Of a stretch of DNA of 64,000 bases, positions 11,820 to 23,727 are shown piece after piece (the first letter of the stretch is position 1; every line of letters starts with the position of its first letter). The notes under the pieces are model-generated. The model did no database searches, was not told the DNA's origin, and saw only the letters and a list, made by a program, of their open reading frames with translations. Source of the DNA: Choristoneura fumiferana (lineage: Eukaryota; Arthropoda; Insecta; Lepidoptera; Tortricidae); the NCBI RefSeq assembly GCF_025370935.1, contig NC_133476.1, forward strand, positions 12,717,411 through 12,781,410, given 5' to 3'. The position numbers were made by a program, and so were the translations under genes.

Positions 11820-13740
11820 GTAAATCAATTTAGTTCAAAGGCTTATACTAATCAACTTGTGTAGATTTAATACTTAAGTTTGATTTAATTATGGACAATT
11901 TATTCATAATAACATGAAAACATTACATGTTGTACTGTTTTACATTGTGTTGCCGCTGATTAAGTCTCAAGTCGCTACAGTAAGAGCTTTGGGTTACACA
12001 CCCGCTCATAACATTCCAGATAAATTCAATAATGCCGTGGTAAAAAGGGTTGAAGATTGTTCATTTTCTTTTGCATTAAGGTTAGGGTAGATCCCCAATA
12101 CCATGTCCCATTTCCAGGTCGATATTACATGGTAAAGCCAAAGCCAAGTCTATCCCTGTTAATAAACTAAGTAAAAAGAGCAGCGGCGGCCACAAGGGCA
12201 TGGCGGGGGCTCAAGAGCCTTCTGAGAGAAAGGCCTTTACATCCCCCTGACCCACGCAATCAGGCCGTATGATGTTACACGGAGAGCCGGAGCGTTGGTT
12301 ATTTAATGAATGAAATATCCTAATAACACTGCAGAATATTACCAAAACCTTCACGAAATAATGATTAATATTCACCCTAGCGTGCTGTTGTGTTCCTCAC
12401 GTTTCCCCTAACGTTTCGAGAGCATAATCTATTCACAAATAACTGATTTCCATCGGCGTGGCAATTTTCGAGCTACAAAGCCACGAACACGCCCAAATCA
12501 AGCACTTTATTCCCCTCCTTTGTGTGGGGTTAAAAAGAGATTATAGTAAACGCGGCAATTACCCGGCCGCATTTAACACTAATGGTGACCTTAAGTTTTA
12601 TTTCTTTGCGAGTTCCTCTTTCGGTGTTTTGTCATTAGGTAAGAAGATGTATTTGCCGCACGTATGTTTACATTTAGTAGGTAGTTCTTTTTAAACGATG
12701 AAGCTAAGAAAGCGGCAGCTGCTCATTGAATTTTCAAATACCATTATGCTAAGCGTTTAGTGTTGCAAATATTAATCTATGCCTCTATGGTATGACATCT
12801 ACGGCAACACTAGCTCGTTGATTGTCTCTGGTAGCTCTTCCCTTTCTGTCTCGATCTCCTGCCTACGTTACGTGTGTAATTTTGTTGTTTACTTAATCCG
12901 AGTTTATTTAATCATAAAAACTTCATCAAAATAATTGTATATTATATTGTGAATAATATAAAGGTGCAATTAGATGTTCATCTTTTATTTATATCAAGAA
13001 ACACCGCCACACCAGCCGTACCTATAAGCTGCCTACGCATACGCTCTGTCTAACATTTAGCTGCGTAAGAACCTAGACTGCGAAGGATCGTATAAATAGT
13101 ATTATTTTGATAAGTTGTTCACGGGTTCATCTGCGCATAGTTTTTCATCGCTAATCAGCAAGATCTATGCAATTTTTCATGATATAAAAAACCATCATAT
13201 ACACCTCTCAGTGTCTCAAATTATCTCCACGTCACGTCACGGTTTTGCGGTTTAGGCGTGAAAAGATATCTAATATCTTTAGGACAGGCAGATTGAGTTA
13301 TATCACATTCATATTTTTCGTGTTCTTAAATATACAAAAAATATAATATATATATTAACAAATCAAAGCATGTAATGTCAAGTAGTTCCGGTGATCTTTT
13401 AATTTTAAAGATCTTTCTTTAAGTCAATTATAATAAAGGTTAAGGGTAGTTTTATTAAAAAAAGACGCGTAAAAGAACTATAACTTGACATATTGTATTG
13501 AAGATGTCTGCAATCATATGACTCTAGTATCTAACAACTAGTCACTGAGTGGTTGCCAAGTTAGAGGTAATTACCCCCAAGAGGGTAAAACCATGTACCT
13601 ACCCTAAGACCCAATAATCGAGATGCCTAGCTACGCTACTGCTTTTGGACAGAAACTGTACTGTAGAAATGATTTATTTAGTTCATGTAATTTTCCTATC
13701 GGGGTAGTGAAAGTGAACTTATTTTTTGTAAGAGTATCCC
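11820..13740. other. AT-rich intergenic DNA; possible LINE 3' scrap at 12180-12330
   Basis: Bases 12180-12330 are GC-richer (AGCAGCGGCGGCCACAAGGG, GAGCCTTCTGAGAGAAAGGC) and resemble the end of a lepidopteran non-LTR element. No reverse transcriptase motif is readable. Nothing else was recognised. Confidence 0.3.
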
Positions 13741-13744
13741 GTGA

Positions 13745-14570
13745 TTGGCAATTAATCACGAAATTCCTAGGCATATCGTGAAATGGCGCCATTTCATGAA
13801 TTGGCTAAGGGACATCCGCCATGTCGTTCAAAACTCACCGTTTAACGATTTGCCTATTAGTGACGTTTAGGCAGATCATGAAATTCCTAGACATATCATG
13901 AAACGCCATCATTTCATGATTTGGCCAGTTTAGGCAGATCATGAAATTCCTAGGCGTATCATGAAACGCGCCATATCGGTTCTCACTTCGCCGGCGCGGC
14001 CGCGGCACGCTCGCTTCGCTCGCTCGGCTCGTACGTCGTGTTAATACTAACCACTCCTCGCTTCGCTCGTCGTACCTAAATTTTCTATATAATAAATAAC
14101 AACTAGTGAATACTTTATTTATAACAAAATATTAACCTCTAAAATACGGGCAGACGTGCATGGTTTTTTCACATTGTGCACAGAATCCGTTTGATTCACA
14201 TAAAAAGAAACGGAGCTGATGTTCAAAAGCTTCTTTTGCACTTCTATTTTGAATTCAATCACTATTTCGGTGTTTAAGATCATTTTGTTGCGACGCCACA
14301 TTTTCACGCGCTAAACAAACACGGCCGGTCAGCTGGTCAAGGCCGCATTGCATACGCAGCGCCACCAGTGGCCAAAAAATAAACTATTTTACGATGTGCC
14401 CGGTATAGAGCTAGGAATATCGACGAATGCGTTGCTATAATCGATCTGCCGTATTATTTCTCAGGCACATCGTGATATGCCTGGCCAACGTTTAGGCATA
14501 TCATGAAATGGCGGCGTGTCACGATATGCCTAGGAATTTCGTGATCTGGCGGAATTTACGATCGGCCGCC
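13745..14570. mobile_element. Fold-back-like element built of ATTTCATGA/TCATGAAAT half-sites
   Basis: At least twelve variants of TCATGAAAT (or its complement) lie in two terminal clusters: about 13754-13975 and 14460-14550. Many are joined to TTCCTAGGCATA or TTTAGGCAGA, and neighbouring sites alternate in orientation; TGAAATGGCGCCATTTCA at 13779-13796 is a perfect 18 bp palindrome. The middle (13985-14330) contains a GC-rich CGCTCGCTTCGCTCGCTCGG stretch and no coding. A shorter relative is at 29040-29285. The boundaries are estimates. This may be a fold-back DNA transposon or a satellite-like derivative. Confidence 0.6.
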
Positions 14571-14574
14571 GACA

Positions 14575-17500
14575 TGTGTATTAATATTACCCGTTTTCAA
14601 ATTAGGAAATTCAACGTTATGCGTGTTAACGTTATGCTATGCTATTGTTATGCGTATTTTTTATAATCATGTGTTTTAATGATAGTATTTTCAAATAGGA
14701 CGATTAATTAATAATATAGACTCATTTTGTAATTTTTGGGGTAAAATATATATCAATAATGAATTAAGGACAAATTAAAAAAGAAAACCACGAGGTGAAA
14801 TTAAAAAAACATAGTGAATTATATGACAGCGAAATACTCGTATTCCCGCAATGTTACAATTTTCCCACTCTTTTAATAAAATATGCAACCTCGTTGTACG
14901 AAAGCCGCTGCTCTTGTTTTTTTTTTAATAAATTCGTTCCGTATACTGCCTATCTCTTAAAGTTGGATCAAATATTTGTCAAATTGAATGATCTTTTAGT
15001 GCATGTTTGAGAAAAGCACTATACAAGCCTCGGCGTGAAAGAACATGCCAGCCTCGTATACCTATCCGGCCTCGCTTTGCTCGGCCTGCAAGCCTTTCTT
15101 TCCCGGCCTCTGCAGTAATGTACTATTTCTAAACTGCGGTAAAAGTAGGTAACGGTAAATACCAGGTTTACCGCGCTATGCCTACGGAAAACCTCGTTCC
15201 GTGATTTTCATCTGATCTCAAATCCTAAGAGATATTCTCAAGAAAACTTTTACAAAGAAACAAAACAGAATCCATTACTTATCAGGTTCCGATACTACAG
15301 GTAATCCTAGGCTGAAATCTAAAGCTGCATGTTACACTTTCTTTGTTAAAATTGCCGCTTTTTCATAGTTTCTTTATTTATTTTACACCTAATACTTAGT
15401 AGGTGTTTAAGAAATTGAAAGCAAACAAAAAAAAAATTAGTTTTTACTGAGAAGAGTGGTTTACTATTTTTATATGTGATTTCAGTTATTCTGAACTAAA
15501 CATAATGTATATTAGTGACAATAGTAACACGACTCTGACTCCATCATATATTGATTAATTTGCAACGCTAAGAAATGAGAATAATAAAATACCCGTATAG
15601 CAACCGTTTTCAACGTAAGTAAGAAAAAAAAAACAGTCGATTACCTTTCCAGCCTATTCCCTTCCACCCGGAAATATAGTTATTGTCGTCTAATAAATTA
15701 GTGACGAACTATAGCTTATCCACTCTGGAAGAGAACAATAATTAAACCGCACCTGAAGTAAAGCTCGTGAAACTTTAGCCCGGCTGGGATGGCCAACAAT
15801 TTATTATATCGGCAAATTACGAGCCCTCGAGTAACTTATCTTTATCTATCTACCAAGTGTTGATTGACATTGAGGGTTCGCATCAGATGTTAAAGATCTA
15901 ATACGACGGGGGCGTCACTGGCTGCCATTAAATACTTTAGTTAGGTTGAGATATTATATTAGTAACTAAATAAATAAGTGGAGTCTTCAAGAGATAGCTA
16001 ATCTATAGGTGTGTTGAAATATAATAAGAAGCGTCCTCTCAGTAACGAATATAGAGTCAATAGAGTCTCAAATGTATCCAACTCATTTAATTTTAAAAGA
16101 AAATGTATAAAGTACCTAACCTAGTTATTGCACGCAACGCCTAAACAATTAATTGTTCTTTTTATCGAATGATGAGGCCTCAATCGAACCAGTGGCTAGC
16201 AAGTATCTCTACTAAATTAGGGTAGAGCTCGTAATGAATCCGTTTTTTTGTCAAAAATTAATATGAAAACATATCATATTAAAATAACAGTTATTCTTTA
16301 ACTCTCGCGTAATGGTACGCCTAATTAATTTCTACTGATTTTCAAAGTACAGACTGAACTACTGACTGAAGTACTGACTGGTACTGAACTAAATAATAAG
16401 CTTGACGCTTGCACGAAAGAACAACCACTAGGTTTAGAGTCATGAAATTTGACATGATTGTTTTTAATGTAACGTCAATGAGAACCTCGATTTAATTTTC
16501 GGGAATCAGCTGCTGAATTGGATCTAATGATTTACGTGTGCGAAGCCGCGGGTAAACTAGTATCTAATATTAAGTTTAAATCGACTAACAAGTTTTAAGA
16601 GTTCATTCATGTTAAAAATGTTGCACATTATAAACTTTTGAACACAAGAGAATTAAAAGTTCGGCAAAACCCTTGAATAACAGGCAGAGTTCATAACAAT
16701 TTTACACGAAGTTCTCTGTATATCTGTAAGCAATCGGATTCTAAATTCAAATTATGAACATTCTTATCTCCGTAGGACAGAGCGTGAAAATTTTCAAATT
16801 TAGAATCCATGAAGAGAATGAGCGTGATTGTGAAGGCAATTTTTTTGATAAATCAGTTTAATTAATGAATGATTGATAGTCTTATCGATGATCATGAATG
16901 ATAAGTACTTCTTATTGTTAGAGTGGTATCAAGAGTGGGACGATATAAATTCGTGTATTTGGGTAAGTTAAATAAACTTTTCACTTGAATGAATTGAAAG
17001 GAAAACAATTGCAGAAACGATTTCCGATATTATACAGTACCAGGTTATTTCAATCAATGATAACATATTTCATTTTAAACTAGGATATATGTATACCTAC
17101 TATACAATATATCCAACGTGCTACTCAGTAAAAATTGCAAAAATAAGATGAATCTACCTAGATATGATTTTAATAGGGTCCCAGTACCAGCCCGTGATGT
17201 CTGCTCTCTCTTTAAGTAATGTTCGAAATTCAAAATTAAATATTGGGAATTTAAAAACAAATGACTCGTTTTATTTGTACGTTTGGGTAATACTACAAGT
17301 GTTTCAACTGTATAATATATCAGTGCTCGGTCGCACACATTGATAATTTAGTGTTATAAGCCATAACGCATTCACACAGTATATTATTATAAAATCCTTA
17401 TGCCACAGTATTATGCGATATTGATACTGACTGATAGCAGTTTTAACGTTAATACTTAATAAGAACTGTTATTATATACGTGATCAAGCACATTTGGATA

Positions 17501-17800
17501 CCTACACTTTCTTACTACCTACATTTTCTACCTCACTTTGTTGACTTAGGTACCTACTTATACAGCGGCGCGGTAGGTAGGTATCACTGTGACTGAAATC
17601 TGATTATGGAAACTTCCCAAAATTAGTGTACTGGCGAGGTGGGTGTACGAAAAAATTCAGAAATAAAAATTTAATATGGTTTTGTATTTACTCTGAGCAA
17701 AAAATGAGCCACTGAGTATAAGTTCCCTTGAAATTGAAAATGTATCCGTGAAAAATAAATTGCGAGGCTTTTGCACAATCACATATTTATACTGTTTACC
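14575..17800. other. AT-rich intergenic DNA; GC-rich scrap at 15016-15125
   Basis: The patch at 15016-15125 (CAAGCCTCGGCGTGAAAG ... TTCCCGGCCTCTGC) has three CCTCG/GGCCT steps that look like a repeat remnant. Bases 16540-16563 (GCGAAGCCGCGGGTAAACTA) are the end of a reverse family T fragment. The rest shows no gene or clear repeat. Confidence 0.35.
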
Positions 17801-17803
17801 TTT

Positions 17804-18009
17804 TATCCATACTAATATTATAAATGCGAAAGTGTGTGTTTGTATGTTTGTCCCTCTTTCACGTCGAAAGGAGCGACGGATCGACGTGGTTTTTGGCATA
17901 GAGATAGTTTATGGGCCAGGGAGTGATATAAAAAAAATGCACAGTTCCCGAGGGAACAGCGCGCGATAACCGAATTCCACGCAGGCGAAGCCGCGGGCAA
18001 AAGCTAGTT
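17804..18009 (-). mobile_element. Family T repeat, reverse orientation
   Basis: It begins ATCCATACTAATATTATAAA and ends GAAGCCGCGGGCAAAAGCTA, the complement of the 10927-11150 family. The gaps within it are small. It is non-coding, and both-strand frames here are by-products. Confidence 0.65.
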
Positions 18010-18204
18010 TGAATATAAAACTAGTTATATTTGAATATAAAAGTATATTTTTTTCATCATAAATGTAAACTGTAAGCAGCTTAGCGAGTGATTTTTAAAA
18101 TAACATTTGCGAAAATACCTGCTGTTGGAAAGTAGTGAAAACCACAGCTTAATTATTTTCCTTAACTAGTCTAAAATAATATTTGAGTATAGTAGATATA
18201 GGTA

Positions 18205-18292
18205 CCTAGTGCCATCCACGAAGACGTGTGATTTTGTAAAAATTAGACATTAATGACATTGTAATAAGAACCACGGCGGATGACTCTACCTA
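18205..18292. mobile_element. Small MITE (copy 2), right TIR internally deleted
   Basis: It matches 8055-8153 from AGTGCCATCCACGAAGACG to GATGACTCTACCTATAA. It lacks about 12 bases inside the right inverted repeat (ACCACGGC joins directly to GGATGACTC), so it can no longer fold as fully. Confidence 0.6.
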
Positions 18293-18639
18293 TAATAGGT
18301 GGTTCTATTTGAAATATGCAAATGGGTGGATCAACTATTTCTTGTTGTTATTCTGTCCCGTCAGCTAGGGGACAAAATTAGTACAGTTTGTTAGAAGAAA
18401 TGTTGTGTCACATTATACTAACATGCTTATTAGATGAACAATCATAAAAAGGGCTTAAAACTATCACAAAAATTTATGTTTGGCATATTTAATCCTATAA
18501 ACTTACGGTTTAAAGAGTGACTCAGGAGACCGGAACTATAGCAACGAGTTTGATGGATAATACAGTAATATATGGTAATAGATTTTATTCTAGACTTATT
18601 ATAAGTCTGTTAAGAGTTTGTTTATTGTTATCCTGTAGT

Positions 18640-18800
18640 AACTATGCAATTTTCCGGGATAAAAACTATCGTACGTTACGTCCTTCACAAAAACTTCTTA
18701 AACTATATTTCTACACCAAATTCCACCTAAATCGATTCAGCGGTTTAAGCGTGAAGAGGTAACAAACAGACAGAGCTACTTTTGCATTTGTAATAAGTAT
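18640..18800 (+). mobile_element. Family T repeat, partial
   Basis: Blocks TTTTCCGGGATAAAAACTAT, AAATCGATTCAGCGGTTTAA and ACAGACAGAGCTACTTTTGC identify it. Its 5' part is missing or decayed. Confidence 0.5.
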
Positions 18801-20220
18801 AAATAAGGAAGTAAACATTAAAATCACACTGTTAACGAAAACATCACTCGAAAGAGAGCAATATTTGTGACGATTTAGAAATATGCGTACAGCATAATTT
18901 AATGGTTTAAATTGAGCGGCAATTTTATAGCAATTAGGTAACAATCTTTTACCATTTTTGAGAAGTACTTAGCAGATTTGATTTAAAAAATCTTTGAACT
19001 CGATTGAAAAATATTGTAGTAGAGTTCGGCTGAAACCAACGGCAAAAATCTAGTCCTTTGATTTAGGTAAAGTGTTTTCGACATGTAAGTAATGCTCGGT
19101 TTGAATTTGTTCAAGACATTTTTATTGTTCATGTAGACAAAAGTTGTTTAATTTTACGAAACTCGGACCTTTACCGTCACCTAGCGAAAGTTTCCAAGCA
19201 CTATAACGTGAACAAATACACGCGTACTCGTTGAACGTTACCCGATGCTCGAACAGTGCTACGCAGAGCTACGGCGATCGCGTGCAATTTGCATCTACTC
19301 GACCACAGATGGCGCTAGCAGTTAAAATATTTCTAATGCAGGGTAAGTAAGTGGAAAACGTATGGTATTTGATTATAATACAATCGTAAATTGTCTTTGG
19401 TAATTTTGGCCACGGATTTTGCATGATTTGTCAAAAGTTAAAGTCAAAATATCTGTTGGTATGCAATGTGTGAAATTTTATTTGGAGACAAACCAAGTAG
19501 GTAGGTAAATACCTAATATTTTGTACGTTTGACCATCCAACAAAAGAAAAGAACAACATGACTGTTTTCAAGTGTTAATATGATACAAATAGACAACTAG
19601 ACCTTACCTTACACTCTTTTAAAACCCTGGGCTAAAATTGTAAGCTTTTAAAGCTTTCGGTATAATTTTTCGTTCTATGTTTGTTTGTAATTGTTACGTA
19701 AGTAGGTACCTATGTCTGTCGGTATGACATTCATCACAGGACCCCTTCAGGACCCCAAAGGCGATTTATTTTAGGGGAACCAAACTTAGGGTGGTCTTGA
19801 CCATTATTTAATTGAAAATTTCTTAAAACGGAACCTCTTAGTTGTAATAATGATATTTTTATGGGGCGTAAGTATTTTCTAGCGGCAATTTACTCATTAT
19901 ATCAGGAAAATCGCGAGTATGAAAGGGATGCTTTTGGCCACATTTCACCATAGCAACAAAGATACAATGACCGAACGAACAAACGAAGTCATTCAGAATC
20001 ATCTTTATGCGAAAACAACTAGAACAAGTGTTAAAAGTTTATGCAACTGTTAGGTACCTATTAAGGCCTAATTATTTACGTACAGTTACATACATTTCTT
20101 TATCTACATCGATATATTAAATCCTCTATCATGCGTTCAAGAACCATTGAGAATGACCTGCATTGCATCCAGAACTATGTCTGCCCCACGAGATCCTGCG
20201 CCTGCGCCATCGCTCCGGTG
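18800..20220. other. Repeat-poor DNA with a CTCF-like and an octamer motif at 19.29-19.32 kb
   Basis: The segment 19215-19320 is GC-richer than its flanks. It contains ATTTGCAT (a POU octamer) at 19287-19294 and CACAGATGGCGCTAG at 19304-19318, whose AGATGGCGC core matches the known insect CTCF-type motif. Function is inference only. Elsewhere nothing is recognised. Confidence 0.3.
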
Positions 20221-20228
20221 CGGTAGGT

Positions 20229-20270
20229 AATGTTCATTACGATATCGATTTCGGTGTCGTAATGAACATT
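20229..20270. repeat. Perfect 14 bp stem inverted repeat
   Basis: AATGTTCATTACGA (20229-20242) and TCGTAATGAACATT (20257-20270) are exact complements with a 14-base loop containing ATCGAT. CATTACGAT occurs again directly after it. Confidence 0.8.
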
Positions 20271-20462
20271 ACGATACAGCCGTGTTCATAATAGAATCCA
20301 ATGCCGTAATGCTGGTCATTAGGTATCTATGGTTTATGAACGTATAATGGAGAATTTACTATATGTATAGATGTAGATAAAAAAAAACACAATATGAACC
20401 GAACGTCAATGAAAAAAATGTTCAATGTGTTGAATGTTTAATTTTTAATTTTATGTAATTTA

Positions 20463-20550
20463 TATGTATATTACGCCAGGTCCAACGAACGAGGCTATAG
20501 AAAGAAAGGCCCTTCTTGCGTGCACGGAACGGGCCCGATGGAATAATTAA
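20463..20550 (+). pseudogene. Possible LINE protein C-terminal remnant
   Basis: An open frame ends ...ERKALLACTERARWNN then TAA at 20548-20550, followed by AAATACAAATAAATAAATAG, like a LINE stop codon and A-rich tail. The frame cannot be followed far upstream. I do not recognise the family with certainty; a chance frame is possible. Confidence 0.3.
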
Positions 20551-20906
20551 ATACAAATAAATAAATAGTATTGTGCGAGAGATAATTGTAGGTATATATG
20601 CTATATATTAACTATTCACTTTAAAACTATTTAACAAAAAAATTAAACCGCCGAAAAAATGGAAAAGCAAAAAATTATAAACCTTTTTTTCATTTAACCT
20701 TATAACCTAGGTACTAGTTTTTCAACCTTAATCTAGGTACCAGTTAAGTCGGTGCCTCAGCACTAGCCAGCAGGACTGAACCTATAGTCGTCTACCTGAT
20801 GGGCTTTTATCATCACTCCTTCTGGCTCGTGCTGGGGCACCAACTTCAAGAATTATCAAAATCGGACTACTCTGTAAAAACTTATGCGTGGTCATACATA
20901 AATATT

Positions 20907-21253
20907 ACCGGGAGGGCCCTGTAACAGGAGCAAAAAATTAAACCACAGCTTCCGGTCTTCATGCTGAGCTAACTTAGTTCTACAACTTTTGAAAATAACT
21001 TTTATTGTGTTTTTATTATAGTTTAAAGTTTAATTGGACAAGCAACGTATTGCTAAATCGGTCATTTTGTTACGTGACAGGCGATGTCATTTAGGCTATT
21101 GGATGCCGTACATTGAAAATAGCATTTAATTTGTTTGGAATAAACATTATGATAAAATTACTTAATTTTTGAAAGTTGCATAATTAAAGTAGCAGTTTGA
21201 GTAGCAGAACCTGGGGTTTAATTTTTTGCTCCCTGTTACAGGGCCCACCCGGT
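20907..21253. mobile_element. TIR element 'accggg...ctgtaac', complete copy
   Basis: The ends carry about 38-base inverted repeats: ACCGGGAGGGCCCTGTAACA then GGAGCAAAAAATTAAACC at the left, mirrored by GGTTTAATTTTTTGCTCCCT then GTTACAGGGCCCACCCGGT at the right. The interior (about 270 bases) is non-coding. A related copy is at 23728. It is a non-autonomous DNA transposon of a kind common in Lepidoptera (general knowledge). Confidence 0.8.
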
Positions 21254-21370
21254 ATGCGTCGACTTGAGAACCTCCTCCGTTTTTTTTCGTCGGTTAAAAA
21301 TTTATGAACTTTACAAAGAATCAAAGAATTCATTCAGTCATTTAATGTCATACGGAAACATTAGCACCCT

Positions 21371-22713
21371 TTTTAGGGTTCGGTAGCCAAAATGGCAAAA
21401 ACGGAACCTTTATAGTTTCGCCATGTATGTCTGTCTGTCCGTCCGCGGCTTTGCTCAGGGACTATCAATGCTAGTAAGCTTTGCACGAATATATCGATGG
21501 TCCAAACGAATAAACGTGCAAAGGCCTTTACACGAAAAAATTTTTATTGCTTTTTTTGCTTTTACATGACCTGGTATAAGGTATGGTATCAAATTTTTTT
21601 ATACCGATCTGATTAACCGTTTTTGAGAAATAGTATTTTTATTGTTTATTCGTTGGTAATTAGGTATTACATACAAATTTACACGAATAATATTCTAAGA
21701 GAGTGTTGCCTTTTTAAAAGTTGTGTTCCTATACACGAATAAACGGGCAATAGCTGCCTTACGGTTTTTAATCATGAATTTTGGTTAACTCAATATGGGT
21801 AATAATACTTTGCACGTTTATTCGTTGTAAACTTTGTAAGCACGATTCTTATAAGTTGGCATTAAACGTTTATTCGCGTTCAGTATTGTTAGTCAAATTC
21901 TAGTAAATAGTTTTAACAGAACAGAGTTTTAATAGAAAATACAGGATAATGGTACAGTGCGCCTTAATAATTACCCTTTTTAACGCGAATAACGTTGCAA
22001 CGAGTCATTACAAAAAGTGTCTAGATATTTTATGATCCGAATAAAAAAATTAAAGGGGTTTTATTTATTTACAGGGAAGTGGCTAAAAATAAGGGTCAAA
22101 AATTTACACTATTTTGTAGGTAATTTAATTATCTATCTTATAATATATAATACATATATATCGGCAACTACAATTGTCAGTTATCTTTGTTAAAGTTGTT
22201 TTATTTTTTCCTGTAAAGTTGATGATTTTCGATTACACGTTTATTCGTTTGGGCCATCGATATATGTGAACTATGTGCTATAACGCCGACAAAATGGTAC
22301 AATACAAAAAAAAAATTTTTATAGTCCCTCCCATACACGTAAAGTGGGGTGATTTTTTTTTTCTCAGTTAATCTTGTAGTGTGGGGTATCGTATGATAGG
22401 TCTTTTAAAATCATTAGGGAGTTGCTAATACGATTTTTCGATTCAGTGATTTTTTTGCAAAATACTCAACTTTAAAGTGCAAATTTTCATTAAATTCGAA
22501 TTTTAGGATGGTAGTAAGTATAATCAAACTTACAAGGAAAACTGTAACGGTTAAGTTTTCTTGAGAATTATTAGTTAGCAGCCTAAGGTATAAAATATAC
22601 CTAAACTTGGAATATTCCGTACAAAATACGAAATCCTTAGAAAAATATTAGTAAATTTTTGGCTACGGAACCCTATTTCGGGCGTGTCCGACACGCTCTT
22701 GGCCGGTTTTTAT
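21371..22713 (-). repeat. Family A repeat, reverse copy, split by a 767 bp insertion
   Basis: Bases 21371-21493 (from AGGGTTCGGTAGCCAAAATG) and 22261-22713 (to CGCTCTTGGCCGGTTTTT) are the two parts of one reverse family A copy. Removing 21494-22260 plus one TATA restores the continuous order seen in other copies. Confidence 0.75.
21494..22260. mobile_element. 767 bp TIR element with interspersed CGAATAAACG motifs
   Basis: The terminal inverted repeats are TCGATGGTCCAAACG then AATAAACGTG at the left and the complement at the right (ending GGGCCATCGA), with one mismatch in about 25. TATA flanks both sides (21490-21493 and 22261-22264), consistent with a TATA or TA target duplication. The motif CGAATAAACG or its complement, exact or with 1-3 changes, lies at 21507, 21644, 21684, 21736, 21813, 21867, 21986, 22038 and 22238. 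No transposase is encoded. The superfamily is undetermined. Confidence 0.8.
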
Positions 22714-22752
22714 TAATTTCTTACTTTTTTGACTTCCATGTTAAAAAAATAT

Positions 22753-22860
22753 CAGGCAACGCATCTGCAATCCCCTGGTGTTGCAGGTGTTTATGGGCGG
22801 TGGTGATCTCTTACCATCAGAAGACCCACTTGCTCGTTTGCCATCCAGTCGAATAAAAAA
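22753..22860 (+). mobile_element. LINE/SINE 3' end 'ggcaacgcatctgcaa', copy 1
   Basis: The order GGCAACGCATCTGCAATCCC, TGTTGCAGGTGTTTATGGGC, GGTGGTGATCTCTTACCATC, TGCTCGTTTGCC and then an AAAAAA tail is a familiar lepidopteran retroelement 3' end. A second copy is at 62611-62727. Confidence 0.6.
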
Positions 22861-23427
22861 AATATAAATGTGGATACGATACGAGTATGTACAAATAACG
22901 CTTTATTGTACCTACATATTTCAATTTAATCAATCTATTTACTAAATTTGGAGCCAATATTGGCTATGCTGTGTCAGGTGGACCATAATTTTAATTATGA
23001 GGCTTCTCTTTTCCCTTTTGAGGCCTCGGCCTATGAATGGGTTATGAGTTGATCATGTGGACGACGATCGTTGTAAAACTCTCAACATGACTCGAACAAC
23101 TTTTATTCGGCTACCTATTGGGTCTACTCGCACTGTAGCAAGCACTGTTTGGTTTATGTAGCTGGCATTAGGTATAATACGGCCTGACCCGACCCTCGCG
23201 TCACGAAGATGAGTACGTCAGATGAGCTAGTTAGGACTAAAATAAACAACATCATCAAAGATTCTTAGGCTTTACGGCTATTACCCCCTAAGGTGGATGT
23301 GGTGGATAGCTTTAAATTTTATAGTAAAGTAAGTAGTTTCTTTGGATTGGAAACCAGTAAAAAAAAAACATTGAAATGTTGAGTTGACACACTGGCCCCG
23401 TCTCATCTCCACCGAACATTAATAAGG

Positions 23428-23663
23428 GCAGCAGCAGCAGCAAAAATGGCGGAAACTGTCAAAGCAGGAAAATACAGTGGTCTCGGTGCCGAATATAATT
23501 TTGTACCTTTCGGCGTCGAGACCCTTGGTCCGAGACTAGAGATACGACAGACCGAAGAGCTGGCAGTTTCCTCGCTCAACGCATCAGCCTTTCGATACAG
23601 CGGGGAAATGCTGCCAGCATCTTTGGTACCATGCCGCAGGGTCCATTTTTAGATTTATTATAG
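23428..23663 (+). pseudogene. Decayed LINE ORF2 C terminus
   Basis: From 23446 the frame reads ...KYSGLGAEYNFVPFGVETLG. After a frame change within about 23530-23576 it continues QRISLSIQRGNAASIFGTMP...LDLL with a TAG at 23661-23663. This pair of blocks, ending in an IQRGNAAS(I/V)LGT-like motif, is familiar from the C-terminal end of insect non-LTR reverse transcriptase proteins. The catalytic domain is absent, so it is a 5'-truncated dead copy, as LINE insertions usually are. AAAT and TTTTA-rich sequence follows. Confidence 0.65.
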
Positions 23664-23727
23664 TTTTAGCTTATTTAATTTTAATGTAGTTTTAGTTATT
23701 TTTATAATTGTACCTAATCTACCTTTT

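Noticed and set aside
12458..12694. Forward 78-codon frame
   Set aside because: It starts with GTG, no homology is recognised, and base composition is that of flanking non-coding DNA.
13745..13985. Possible CRISPR-like array of palindromic repeats
   Set aside because: The repeats vary, alternate in orientation, lack uniform spacers and sit in an insect nuclear context with no cas genes.
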